A DNA stretch of 64,000 nt from Thermochaetoides thermophila DSM 1495 (Eukaryota > Ascomycota > Sordariomycetes > Sordariales > Chaetomiaceae). Positions 42,957-54,929 of the stretch are shown here, one piece after another. Below the pieces are notes generated by a model. It did no database searches. It worked only from the letters and a program-made list of their open reading frames with translations, and was not told where the DNA came from. The stretch covers positions 620,001-684,000 of the forward strand of contig NW_006383030.1 of the NCBI RefSeq assembly GCF_000221225.1, in the 5' to 3' direction. Within the stretch, counting starts at the first letter, position 1; each line of letters begins with the position of its first letter. A program made the translations under genes and the position numbers.

Positions 42957-45900
42957 ATGAGCTACGGGAAGAAGGACGAGGACGCCGATACGGGTCTGGT
43001 CAAGATCGACCGGACCCAGGTTTTCCAGGAAGGTAAGCAACCTGCTGTTAGGATGGACATGGCCGTGGCCTTGTACACACAAGCGGGAACAGCAAGCTGA
43101 TTGCAAGCCGATGTTGCCCTTTGACAGCTCGACTGTTCAACAACTCGCCAATCCAGCCGCGAAGATGCCGCATTCTCTTGACCAAGATCGCCCTGCTTCT
43201 CTATACCGGTGAGAAGTTTCCGACCACCGAGGCCACAACGCTCTTCTTCGGCATCTCGAAGCTTTTCCAGAACAAAGATGCCAGCTTGCGGCAGATGGTC
43301 CATTTGGTCATCAAAGAACTGGCTAACTCGGCCGAGGATATCATCATGGTCACCAGTACGATCATGAAGGATACGGGAGGAAGCACAGACTCCATCTACC
43401 GACCAAATGCTATCCGCGCGCTCTGTCGCATAATTGATGTAGGGAGCGCTCGTTGTAACTGACCCCTGGCAGTTTCATGTGGAGCTAACGTCGACTCTGC
43501 CAGGCCACCACCGTCCAATCCATCGAGCGCGTCATGAAGACAGCCATTGTCGACAAGAACCCCTCTGTTTCGTCGGCAGCCCTCGTGTCCTCTTACCACC
43601 TTCTCCCTGTCGCCCGGGATGTCGTCAAGCGTTGGCAGAGCGAGACCCAGGAGGCCGCGGCCAGCACCAAGTCGTCTGGCGGCTTCTCCCTGGGCTTCGG
43701 CTCTTCGTCGAGCAGCCTGCCCGTCAACAACTCAACCATGACCCAGTATCATGCGATCGGTTTGCTTTACCAGATGCGTATGCACGACAGGATGGCTCTC
43801 GTCAAGATGGTCCAGCAGTTCGGAGCGGCCGGTGCTGTGAAGAACCCCGCCGCTATCGTCGTGTTGGTTCGCCTTGCCGCCCAACTGGCCGAGGAGGATC
43901 CTCAGCTCAGGAAGCCTATGATGCAGCTGCTGGATGGCTGGCTCAGGCACAAGAGCGAAATGGTCAACTTTGAGGCGGCCAAGGCTATTGCCAGCATGCC
44001 AGATGTGACAGATGTCGAGCTCTCGCAGGCGGTCCATGTTCTCCAGCTCTTCCTCAGCTCCCCTCGTGCCGTTACCAAGTTCGCCGCGCTTCGTATTCTC
44101 CACACTATTGCTTCGTTCAGGCCACATGTTGTCAACGTGTGTAACCCCGATATTGAGCTCCTCATCTCGAACAGCAACCGCTCCATTGCTACTTTCGCCA
44201 TTACCACTTTGCTCAAGACCGGCAATGAGGCCAGCGTAGACCGGCTGATGAAGCAGATCACCGGCTTCATGTCCGAAATTACTGACGAGTTTAAAATCAC
44301 CATCGTTGAGGCCATTCGGACCCTCTGCCTCAAGTTCCCCAGCAAGCAGGCCGGTATGCTCCAGTTCCTGAGCGGCATCTTGCGCGACGAGGGTGGCTAC
44401 GATTTCAAGCGCGCTGTGGTTGAGAGCATGTTCGACTTGATTAAATTTGTTCCCGAGTCTAAGGAGGAGGCCCTTGCCCATCTTTGTGAGTTCATCGAGG
44501 ATTGCGAGTTTACTAAGCTGGCTGTCCGCATTCTCCACCTCCTTGGCGTCGAGGGCCCCAAGACGTCCCAGCCGACCAAGTACATCCGGTATATCTACAA
44601 CCGGGTTGTTCTGGAGAATGCCATTGTTCGTGCCGCTGCTGTTACGGCTCTGGCCAAGTTTGGCGTTGGTCAGAAGGATCCAGATGTTAAGCGGAGTGTG
44701 GAGGTTCTGCTCACTCGGTGCTTGGACGACGTTGATGACGAAGTGAGAGACCGAGCCGCTCTGAATCTACGGCTTATGCAGGAGGAGGACGATATAGCCA
44801 ATCGGTTTGTCAAGAACGGTATGTCTCTGCCCACAATTGCCTAGGAAACCTCCCGAGTTTGATCTAACAGAGTGTACAGATAGCATGTTTGCTCTTCCTT
44901 ACTTCGAGCAACAACTTGTTATGTATGTCACATCAGATGACAAGTCTACCTTCGAAACTCCCTTCGACATCTCCAAGATTCCGATTGTCACGCGTGAGCA
45001 GGCGGACGCCGAGGACAGGACCAAGAAGCTTACCGCCACCACTCCTTCTCTCAAGCCGCCGAAGACTGGTCCTACCAAGATGGCACCGTCAGCTGCCGAG
45101 GCAGCTGCTTCGGCGACAGCTGTGGCGCAGAAGTACGCCCAGGAGCTGGCAGAAATCCCGGAGATCAGGGAGTTTGGCAACGTGCTCAAGTCGTCTCCTG
45201 TTATTGAGCTTACGGAGGCCGAAACCGAGTACGTTGTCAGCGTGGTTAAGCACATCTTCAAGGAGCATATTGTGCTCCAGTATGATATTAAGAACACTCT
45301 GCCATCGACGATACTAGAAAACGTGTCAGTTCTGGCAACTCCCTCGGACGATGAAGGGCTGGAGGACGCTTTCGTCGTGCAGGCTGAAAAGCTTGAGACG
45401 GATGTTCCCGGCAAGGTGTATGTAGCGTTCCGGAAGGTCAATGGGGAAGGTTCTATGCCCGTCACGACCTTCTCCAACGTGCTCAAGTTCACGAGCAAAG
45501 AAATTGATCCCACAACGAACGAGCCGGAGGAGACAGGCTACGAGGATGAGTACGAGGTGTCCGACTTTGACCTGTCGGGCAGCGATTACGTCATCCCGAC
45601 CTTCGCCAGCAACTTCGCTCATGTCTGGGAGCAAGTGGGCGCCCAGGGCGAGGAGGCTGAGGAGACCTTGCAGCTTAGCGGCATGAAGAGCATAGCCGGT
45701 ATGTTAACATTGCTGAAATTATTTGGAGGTGAGCCTGTACTAACAGTGACACTCAGAGGCTACGGAGCAATTAGCCAAGGCACTATCCCTCCAGCCGGTG
45801 GAGGGCACGGATGTCCCTATCAACCAGTCAACACACACCCTCAAGTTGCTGGGCAAGACGGTCAACGGCGGCAAGGTGGCGGCCAACGTGCGGATGGCCT

Positions 45901-45989
45901 ACTCGTCCAAGACAGGAGTTACCACCAAGATTACGGTCAGGAGCGAGGAAGAAGGTGTCGCCGCTTTGGTGGTGGGATCTGTTGCGTAA
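42957..45989 (+). CDS. sec21: Coatomer subunit gamma (SEC21), 5 exons
   Basis: Exons 42957-43032, 43128-43438, 43504-44818, 44880-45698 and 45757-45989 join in frame to 917 residues, the usual size of gamma-COP. The N-terminal adaptin-like HEAT solenoid starts with DRTQVFQEARLFN and CRILLTKIALLLYTGE and runs to about residue 560. An Ala-rich hinge follows, then the C-terminal appendage beginning near FGNVLKSSPVIELTEAETEY with HIVLQYDIKNTLPSTILENV, ending in VEGTDVPINQSTHTLKLLGK and TKITVRSEEEGVAALV. Gamma-COP is part of the COPI coat that returns dilysine cargo from Golgi to ER and contacts Arf1. Exon 1 is short and all introns are 58-95 nt. The ATG has A at -3. Confidence 0.98.
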
Positions 45990-47713
45990 TGATGATTGGA
46001 TGGACCCATGGCGTTAATTATTTACTACTATCAGTTTCTTCATGCTTCCACTTCCTCTTATGCGAATGTTCATCCTAAGAGGGCGCATACCGGACCGGTA
46101 CCAAAGCTGCATAGGGTTTACATTTGAAAGGGGGTTGTTTCAATCAGTGGCAGCTTGAGCTGCTGCGACGTAGGTATGTCCGTATCGATAGACTCCTGAT
46201 GGTTGGGAGCTGGCAGGTGAATTTGAGGGCCCAATTAATGCTCTGCACGGATAAACAATGCACTGTGTATTAGCCCATACAGAGCCTGGCGGTTCTGCAG
46301 AGGGTGAACATCATGATCCTTATAGAGAGGGGCTGTCAATTTGCCAAGCCTTTTCTGCTTTTGACAGCCGCGAGATGCATATCCCTACGGAGCTGGAGGG
46401 AACACTCCGCCGCCAGCCACGCTAATACCTTGATACCGCCAAGCCCGAAACATGCCGGGACCAACATAAACCGATAAAAGCGCTTTGCAAGATGTCTGCC
46501 ACATCATCAGAGCTCTAGTAGCAGTTCCAACTGCTCGGACGGGTGCCGGATGCGGGGATCCACTGACCCATAATGGATTACAGTTCTGATCGAAGCCATC
46601 TCAAAGGGGGATCTTTGGCCAATGATGTCCCGCATTCCGCATTCATCTGTCATTTGCATACGAACGTTCAGTGCCCCACTGTCTGACCAAGGCCCTCTCC
46701 AACAAACATTTTGAACACAACATATCGTCGCGCATATACTCATCTGAGAAAACCACATATTCTCCTAAACAATGTGAAGTTTTTCCAAATAAAAAGTCAA
46801 GAAATCAAAGAGACAACGGCTTAGAGCTCATTCCCAATATTAGATATTGTATTAGTCCTCGCTAAGACACGGCGTTGACTGGCAGTTTGCAAGACTCTGA
46901 GGGAGGGCCTGGATTAAGTGCCAAAACTTTTTATTCTTGGCTCTTCTTAGCAGAGCTGTTCTGTCGGCGAACAAGCAAGCTGTGTAGGCGCCCACTACCG
47001 ATACGGTACTTATGCAATAAAAAGTGCCTTGAAAAGTGGTGGGGAAAGCCTTGGTCAGATAGTGGGGCACTGAACGTTCGTATGCAAACCACAGCCTCAG
47101 ATGAACAAAGGGGTCCAGGTGACTGCTGCGCTTGGATGGTGTAGAGGATGCCATCCAAATGACCCGTATCAAAATTGTGGAGGAAAACTTGGCTTTGACC
47201 TATTATTGCCCAGAGCATAAATAAGAGGCCGCTGCAGCAAAGCCATTCAACGCGATTCGTCGCGTCCAGTAGGGTGTCCCTGCGATTCAGCGCGGCTTCA
47301 GCGGATCCGGCACATCGCGCTGCCGGATGAAAAAAAGTAGTCGAGACCCCAAAGAAAGCTTGGTTCTTTTTTGATCCACACCCTATCTTCTCCAACTTTC
47401 TTCAAGCTTTCGCCCCCGGTTTTCCTCGTCCAGTGGGTTCCATTGGTCGACTTGGGACTTTTTGCTCATTGGCAATTCGTTGCATAGCTCAAAGTACCCA
47501 GACCGACCAGCACATCCATCACTCTCGTCTGGGGACGGTCCCGCCTCTGTTCGCTCCTCCGCCGTATCTTCCGAGCCCCTCTCATCCACACTGACCTCTC
47601 TCTCTTCACTGCTGCCGCTCCGGGCTGGCTTTTCTCGCTCGACTCTTGCACTGCGCGCCGGTTATTTTCTTAAGCAGACAACTGTGAGCGGGAAGAAAGC
47701 AAACCGTTGCAAG
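45990..47713. other. Intergenic region with diverged inverted repeat
   Basis: 1.7 kb between SEC21 and the phosphotransferase gene. It contains the 40-bp inverted repeat pair at 46654-46693 and 47048-47087, enclosing an AT-rich centre. No intact gene is supported. Confidence 0.6.
46654..47087. mobile_element. Possible MITE-like element or TE remnant bounded by 40-bp inverted repeats
   Basis: The left arm 46654-46693 (ttgcatacgaacgttcag...) recurs in reverse complement at 47048-47087 with one mismatch over about 40 bp. It differs by transitions in the next bases inward. The 354-bp centre is AT-rich, has T/A runs and no long ORF. No target-site duplication is evident next to the arms. The element could equally be an old inverted duplication of part of a larger repeat. 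Confidence 0.45.
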
Positions 47714-49156
47714 ATGGTGTACGTCCGCCAGGAGTATTTGCCGAACTTACGGCAGTACAAGTACTCGGGCGTCGACCACTCGCTGCTGTCGCGCTACATC
47801 CTCAAGCCTTTCTACACCAATGTCGTCATCAAGCTGTTCCCGATGAGCATGGCCCCGAACCTGATTACGCTGACGGGCTTCATGTTTGTCGTAGCCAACT
47901 TTCTGACCCTGCTCTGGTATAACCCCGGCTTGGACCAGGACTGTCCCGCTTGGGTCTACTACAGCTGGGCTTTGGGTCTGCTTCTGTACCAGACCTTTGA
48001 CGCGGTTGATGGTACACAAGCGTGAGTGTTTCGTCCTTATGTTGTATTCAACTTGAAGCTTGAGAGCAGCGCGGCTAACACTCTCTCCAGCCGTCGCACT
48101 CGCCAATCCGGACCCCTTGGCGAGCTCTTCGACCACGGAGTCGACGCCCTCAACACGGCGCTCGAGGTCATAATCTTCGCAGCCGCGACCAACATGGGCC
48201 AGAGCTGGAAGACCGTCGCCAGCCTCGGCGCCAGCCTCTTCACCTTCTACATCCAGACCTGGGAAGAATACCATACCAAAACCCTGACCCTGGGCATCAT
48301 CAACGGCCCTGTTGAGGGTATCCTCGCCGTTGTCGGCATCTACGCCCTGACCGGTTACCTCGGCGGCGCCTCCTTTTGGCAGCGCCCCATGCTCCCCACC
48401 CTCGGCATCCCCCAGGCCCTCCCCGGCAGCATCATCATTCCCTCCCGACTCTACAACCTCTCCTTCACGGACTGGTACATGGTACAGGGCGCGGTTGTCC
48501 TCGTCTTCAATACCGTGCAAGCGGCGCACAACGTCATCCGCGCGCGCCGTGCTCGCGGCGATCGCTCGCGGCATGCGCTCCTGGGTCTCATCCCCTTCTG
48601 GGCCACGTGGGCATTTATCGTCGCTTACCTTGCTCTCCAGCCTACGATTCTGTACAATCACCTCGTGCCGTTTGCCGTCTTTGCCGGCCTTATCAATGCC
48701 TATTCCGTTGGGCAGATGATCACGGCGCACTTGGCCAAGCTGCCCTTTCCGTACTGGAACGTCATGGTCGTGCCACTGGCGTGCGCGGTAATTGATTCCA
48801 TGGGGCCGGTGCTGCAGAAACATAGCCCTATTCCGGGCCTGGGCTGGCCCTCGGCGCTTGGGGATGGGGTTTATCAGGTCGCGGCGATGTTTTGCATGCT
48901 GGGGATTGCGATTGGTGTCTATGGCAGTTTCGTGGTAGATGTTATCGTTACTATCTGCGACTACCTGGATATTTGGTGCCTGACGATCAAGCATCCTTAC
49001 GTCGAGGTCAGTCAAGCGAACGGCAATGCAGTTAAGGCTAATGGCCATGCCGTTAAGGCAAACGGCCATGCTGTCAAGGCTAACGGCAATGCTGGCAAGG
49101 GGAAGAAGGCGAACGGCAATGCGGTTAAGGCCAATGGCGTGAAGAAGTATCAGTGA
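47714..49156 (+). CDS. CDP-alcohol phosphotransferase (choline/ethanolamine phosphotransferase, CPT1/EPT1 type), 2 exons
   Basis: Exons 47714-48021 and 48091-49156 join in frame over a 69-nt intron to 457 residues. The catalytic CDP-alcohol phosphotransferase signature DG-x2-AR-x8-G-x3-D-x3-D is complete at residues 99-121 and is split by the intron within its Ala codon. About eight to ten membrane helices follow. The family makes phosphatidylcholine or phosphatidylethanolamine from diacylglycerol and CDP-choline or CDP-ethanolamine in the ER/Golgi. The lead (LPNLRQYKYSGVDHSLLSRY) is typical of CPT1/EPT1. Choline versus ethanolamine preference cannot be read. The C-terminal 45 residues are a degenerate repeat of ANGNAVK/ANGHAVK units, unusual for the family. 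ATG 47714 has A at -3. Confidence 0.95.
49014..49140 (+). repeat. Degenerate 24-bp coding repeat in the phosphotransferase tail
   Basis: About five units of aacggcaatgcagttaaggc type encode KANGNAV/KANGHAV repeats at the cytosolic C-terminus. Confidence 0.85.
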
Positions 49157-50315
49157 CCGGGTGTTGCTGTGTAGAAACCAGCAAAGCATGTGGTTCCTGA
49201 AATGCCGCAGCAGCTTTGGTTGCTGGCCGCTGTCAGGCCGGGAGATTTGGGAGGGAGGACAAGGGGTACAATCGTCGTCATGTTCTGGCGACAGTGTCCC
49301 CCGATGGGAGTCTATTCGGAGGTCGGTGAGAGATGGAGAAGACCAGAGATGCTGGTCACCGCTACCGCATGGTAATGCTACAAGAAATCGGCGGCGACAA
49401 ACAAACTTTGACGTCATGACATATGGATGGACCAAATGGCGAGGATATCTGGTGATAAATGATGGTTTACGGAACACACACACACACACACACACACGAG
49501 TGGTATATAGAACTGGGCCGGTGCTAGGGTAACCAAGAGGGCGTTCAGGGTCTCCTATAATGGTCTTTCCTTTCTAAAAAAAATCTTCCCATTTACCAAC
49601 TTACCTACCTTATGTTGTTCCTCTCTCGGGTCCGATTAGATACCCAGTCCGTCTTTATAAGGTGATAGGGGTGTACATATGGATGGCGGTATAATTATGG
49701 GTTATTAGATTTAGAATCAGAAGAATTGCGACGTGTTTGCAGTGGTTCCTTCGGTCAAAAACATTCTCATTTTGAACTAACGATACATGTCCTCAACGAA
49801 ATTCGGGGACCAAATCATCACATGCTTTCATTGTCGCAAACAGAGCAACGACAGAAACATTGAATCCTTGTACAGATCCTCCCCGTTTTTAACGCAACGA
49901 GGATGCTTGCACACGCAAGTGAAATCCAGAATACCTCCAAAGTTTGAAGCAGTTCTTAGCTGCAGTCTGCCTTTCCAACTTCTCCAGCGACAGCTCCAGC
50001 GACAGAAAACTTGCCGGTCCAAGCGTCCTGTCCCTCAGAATAACCAAAAAAAGAGAGCCAACGCCACCAAAATCTAGTCCCGTTCCAGCCCGTCGACAAT
50101 TTTTCATCCGTCATCCAAAATGAGGGGTCACCGGACACCATCCAGCAACCATCAGCCGTGGCACACGCCACACCAAAACCTGTGAGGAAGGACATCCGTC
50201 CAGCCAAATCCTATCATCGATCTCCATGGGCGCTGTCACAACCCATCTTGCCCCCATAACTGCATAAGAGAACTAACCCGCCATAGCCAAACCAAGATCA
50301 TCCATCCCCAACCCT
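49157..50315. other. Convergent 3' region with CA microsatellite
   Basis: 1.16 kb between the 3' ends of the phosphotransferase and bZIP genes. Only the (AC)12 tract at 49474-49497 stands out. Confidence 0.6.
49474..49497. repeat. (AC)12 microsatellite
   Basis: Twelve perfect AC units about 320 bp downstream of the phosphotransferase stop. Confidence 0.97.
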
Positions 50316-51735
50316 TCATAGCAACTCATCGCTCCCACTCGCCACACTCTGCTGAATGGCCTCCACAATCGCCCTCTCCTCAAACACGGGCCCCTGCCCA
50401 TCACACTTCGCCTGCGGCCTCAGAATCTCACTCACCTTTGCCAGATCCACCAACCCCTTCTTAAACAGCTCATGATTGATGATAAACTCCCACGTCGCGC
50501 CCGCAGCCAGCAACCTCTCACCGTTCTCGCTCAGCACAATCCGATGACTAGGCGTCTTGTTCGCATGGCTCTGAAGCACGTTAGAATAGAAATCTGTCGG
50601 GGAGTACTGCATAGGTCCCGTGGTGGTCGGGGCGGCGTTGGAGTTCGGCGAGCCTGCGCTCGCGGCCACCATGGAGGTGGTGGCTTTGAGGATCTCGTTC
50701 TCGGTGCTGATCTTTTGCAGGTCGCGCTTGAGGCGCTCGTTTTCGGAGAGGGCTTCTTGCTGGGCTTGTTCGAGCTGTTGGACGCGGTTTTCGAGGTCTT
50801 TGACGTGGCGTTCTTTGCGCTCGCGGAAGGCTCGTTGGCTAGGCGGGGATTAGCATGGTGTGTTTAAGGTAAGCAACAGAGAGCGAAAGGACGTCGATGG
50901 GTATTGGGCCAGTGGAAAGTATGATGGGATTAGGAGAGCATTGATGATGAGGAGGGTCCACATGGAGATGGGAAGGTAGCAGCAACAAGATGGACTTGGC
51001 AGGGCTACTCACGCTGCACGGTTCTGCGCTTTCCGCCGGGACTGTGCCGGGGTAAGATCCTCATCCGAGGAGCCCTGCTTTCGGCTCGAGGCCTGCTGCT
51101 CATCTATCTCCTTCTTAGGAACGGCAGCCAGGATGCCGGAGGTGGGTCCGGCAGGGTGGTGGACGGCACCGTTGACGCCGTTGACGTTGCCAACCGGATG
51201 CACGACACCCGCCGCTCCAACGGCGGCGGCGGGATGCTGGCCAGGCGGTGTTGGGGGTCCTGGAAAGGGCTGGGTGGGATTGAAGGGGGCATAACCCGCA
51301 TTAAAATTGGGTAATTGTTGTTCCTGAGGTGGCAGGCCGTGGGCGGTGAACTGGTCATAGACTTCCTGAGTAATGATTGTGTAAGCCTCTGAGCAATGCG
51401 CGCTAGGGAACTGCTGGCAGCAAACCACGGCGGCCAAGCGGCGGAGCGGACAGGGTCGTTACTGGGCAAAACGATGATAATGAATTTCGCCCGCAGAAGC
51501 GACCACAACAGTGCAGGGACCAGGAGTGCCGGGCTGCAGGGGCCTGGGTTTGTTCCTGGAAATCAACATAACCAGAATCGCGACCTACCGGCGACGACGT
51601 GGTAGTGAACTCGTCCGAGGCGACGGAGGCTACCGAGTTGGTGGGTGCCGGCGTGAGAGGAGGGATGCCAGCGTGCGCCCCCATAAACTGGTATGGCGGA
51701 GCGCCAGGGAAGTATGCGGCATTCGTGTAGTCCAT
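50316..51735 (-). CDS. YAP/AP-1-type bZIP transcription factor (Fcr3-like), 3 exons
   Basis: Exons 51735-51589, 51386-51013 and 50838-50316 join in frame over introns of 202 and 174 nt to 347 residues. The bZIP domain is at about residues 160-225. Its basic region QSRRKAQNRAAQRAFRERKE has the fungal YAP signature (NRAAQRAFR), followed by a heptad leucine zipper (LENRVQQLEQ ... LKRDLQKISTENEIL). The N-terminus is Pro/Gly/Ala-rich. The C-terminal 110 residues contain FYSNVLQSHANKTPSHRIVL and WEFIINHELFKKGLVDLAKV, a block I associate with Fcr3-like factors. The cysteine-rich redox domain of Yap1 is absent. The first exon join is the least certain: it rests on frame and on an AG acceptor two bases after a CAG. 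ATG 51762 is an alternative start. Confidence 0.87.
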
Positions 51736-54700
51736 GACGCTCGGTCTGATCGAACTGAACAAACGCCTGCGCAGTGGTACTGTAAATTGTAGTTTGCAAA
51801 GGCTAGAGCAGGTTTGGTGATTACGGAGTATGAAGATGAGTCAAGACGGGACGCTTTCTTCCTGTCCGCTTTTCTTTCTATCTTGGAGTACGGGGTACGG
51901 ATTGGACGAATTGATGGGCGCACGTATTGTGGTAGGGCGCAGGTTCGGACGGGACCAGGTCTGGCCAGGTCTTGAGACTTGGGATGTGGGAATATCTTTC
52001 GAAGAGACAGCGGCTGGTCGACCCAGCAGGAACAAGGGGGTGGCCGGCTCTTTAGGCTGCCACAAGTCGATTTGAGGAATAAATGGCAATTGGCAACTGG
52101 CGACCGGGAAGGTTCTCGTCCAGTTATCCAGTACGCATCAGGGCCGGGGCAGAGGACGCCAACATTCTTCTGCGGGATTACTGTAATCCGTACACGGAGC
52201 TGTGCCCGTGGGCGGTCCTGGAGCGCACACAGCGACCCGTAGCGTACGTAAACTACCGCTAAATCCTTATATATATATTTTACGGAGGAATAGGTAGGTA
52301 TCGCAAATGAAACTCTGGTTACGCTGTCACGCAAGGGCTGGGCAGTGGAGATCACATCCAGCCCAGTTTTTTTGCTTGTTCAACGTCGGCGCTTGGCGCT
52401 AAACCCCATCGAGCAGCCCGCGGGGCAGACACCGACGATCTCTCGATCTCGAGCCTGTTACTCGTTTTTTTAAAACCTTGCAAATTGCTGGTCGACTTCC
52501 CAACGATTCTTGTGTCCGACGACAGCGATAGTTTAATCGGCAGGCAGGCTAGATACAGCGACATAGGTATCTATATGAATAATATATAAATGTCAGACTG
52601 GTCCCATACAGGCCTAGATCGTTTCGAGCCTCCTTGTGCCCTGCTTCCCCGCAGTTCCGGATCCCCATGGTTCAGTCCTGTGGTTCACCCTCTGGGCCAT
52701 GTTACGTCCGCCGCGCGCAGAACAGATGAGCAGGCGGGACACGGAAGCTCCCAGCGCCAACAGACGAGGCTGAGAAACTGCGCAAAGATGCGCAGCAGCG
52801 GCGGTTAAGCTGGCAGCAACCGCTGTGATTGGGCCGTCCAAAGACAAACAAAACCAGCGGGTTCTTTGGTAGCTCGACGGCTCCGATTCTCCCGCATGTG
52901 TTCTGTATGCGGAACATGCTGCTGACTGCCAATAGCTGAGAAGCGAGCAGAGAAACGATGGGTATGCTGCGGTGGTCTGGTGGTCTGCATGTGTATCGCA
53001 TGCGCGCCATTTCGATGCCGCGAGTCTGTGATTCCCGTGAGAGTCAATCCATCTTGCTTTGCGATACGAAAAGAGATCCTTCCTACATACGAGATCGTCA
53101 GCAAGATGCTCGATCTAGGCCAAGCACTGTTACCGTCAGCATGATTTTCAGCAGCACACAACAGAAGCCTCCTGCTCAGTGTTTGCAACACAAGCCCCCC
53201 TTTGAGCCTCTCCCCGTGCTCCTGGATCAACCTCTGTCCGAGCTTTCTCTGTTGCCGAGGGTTCAGCGGAAGCAACCGTGTTCCAGAAACAGACGGCGAT
53301 CCACATGCACCTACGGATCTGTATTTCAATGAGCCAGGTTTATCCTCGCTGACTCAATGCCGAACTCTTCGTTGTATCAGCTTTACCTGGTGTGTTGCTC
53401 CTCCGCTGATTCTTGTGAAGCAAAGTCTGTTTCGTGTTGAAGGCCCTTCCAGCTCTGGTTTTCTGTCTTTACCCGAGACCTTCAACATGGTCTTATCATG
53501 ACTTTCCTGTGTATAATTGGAGGTTCGCAGCATAAGGCCATGCATCATGCATGTTGATTCAGCATCTTCGCTGTCAGTAACAAGGTAGGGTCTTCCCGTT
53601 TCTTGAGTGAGTTCCCCGACTTTCATTGGCCTAGTAGCAACTGCTGTCGAGACTGTGCAGCAGACATCGTAACTCCGGCCAGAGCTTTGGATATTGAGAG
53701 CGGCCTGTGATGCAAGCTTGTCGTTCCTATTTCAGCACTTCTGAAAATCTGAGGTTGGCCAACTTTTCAGTTAAGTCTTCTCGGAACACTTAGAAAGACC
53801 CCTGAGTTCAGACTCCCTTCTGGGTCACTGAAGCTGCAGTACAAATATTCTCTCTGGCCAGTGACCTCTTATTTTCGGACTCTGTTGTTGTCTTACAACA
53901 CCTGTTGAATAATTTCTCTCTTCCTGTATTAAGTCAACCATGTTCTTCCCTTCAACATGTTGTCCTGTTGTCTCTCTCTGTAATATATCTCCGTGTATGG
54001 CCACTCTCTCCTGTCATGTATCTAGCTATGTATGTCTGTGCTTATCTTTGGTCTAATCAAGGGTGTATGGATGGCCTAGAAGCAGGTAAAAGGGATATGA
54101 TTCCTTGCTGAGGTCAATGGCGTCAAGGTATGACGCTTCTCCAAAATGTCGAGCTATTATTGTTGAGCCTGGGCCTTCAGGTTGTAGGACACTAGCTAAT
54201 AAACTGTGATTTAATACAACCGAGCAACTATCCTGAAAATGGCTGAAGATCGTCGGCATCATGTATTCATGGGACTTCAGTATAAAGAAAATACTCCCGA
54301 TGTTTTGTACTCAACAACATTGTCCAGGCTGCTAATGCCCATCATGCAATCCAGGAGTCAGCCCTGGTACTCTGATGAATAGGAGAATCCAAGTTCTGTT
54401 AAGTCGTGTACTGTTTTGCTAAGGATACAATGGCTGAGTTTAAGCTGGGTGCAGACTTCGGCTATTAATTTCTTATGGTCCATTGTTTTTGTTGTTCCAA
54501 AAAGAGGATGACGGGGAGAGACAGGAAAGCGCGAAGTTACCCCCAAATGTCATTGGCCTTCTCTGTCTTTCCAGTGAATCTAAGGAAGGAGCAAGTCACG
54601 GCCCCCCAACCACTCGAAAAGATGAGTGAATGGAATATCTGTTATTCCTAAGAGCTGCCAGAAATTGGCTACTGTGCGAGAGTGAGAGTTAGCGAGATAT

Positions 54701-54929
54701 CGGCCTTGAACCCTCAAAGAAACCCTACCCTCTGCACTTCACACGAGTCTTTAAACTCATAACCCGTTCTTCCGTCCACTGAAATTGGAGAACTCGACAA
54801 CTTCAAGCAGACCATGGGTTACCCCCTGGGCACAGCTAGAACAGTTCCATTGGAACACTGATCAAACGTGCCGAACGAGGACCTGTTGGATCCGTCCTGG
54901 AGAAGAAGAAGTGATTTGAATGTGAGAAA
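51736..54929. other. Long divergent intergenic region, bZIP / unknown gene
   Basis: 3.2 kb upstream of both flanking genes, long enough for extended regulatory regions. Short frames (52355-51630, 53329-52805, 54546-54358 on minus) show no motif. No repeat array or RNA gene recognised. Confidence 0.5.

Noticed and set aside
47747..49495. 582-codon minus-strand ORF across the phosphotransferase
   Set aside because: Opposite strand of a clear CDP-alcohol phosphotransferase; it begins in the AC microsatellite and shows no motif.
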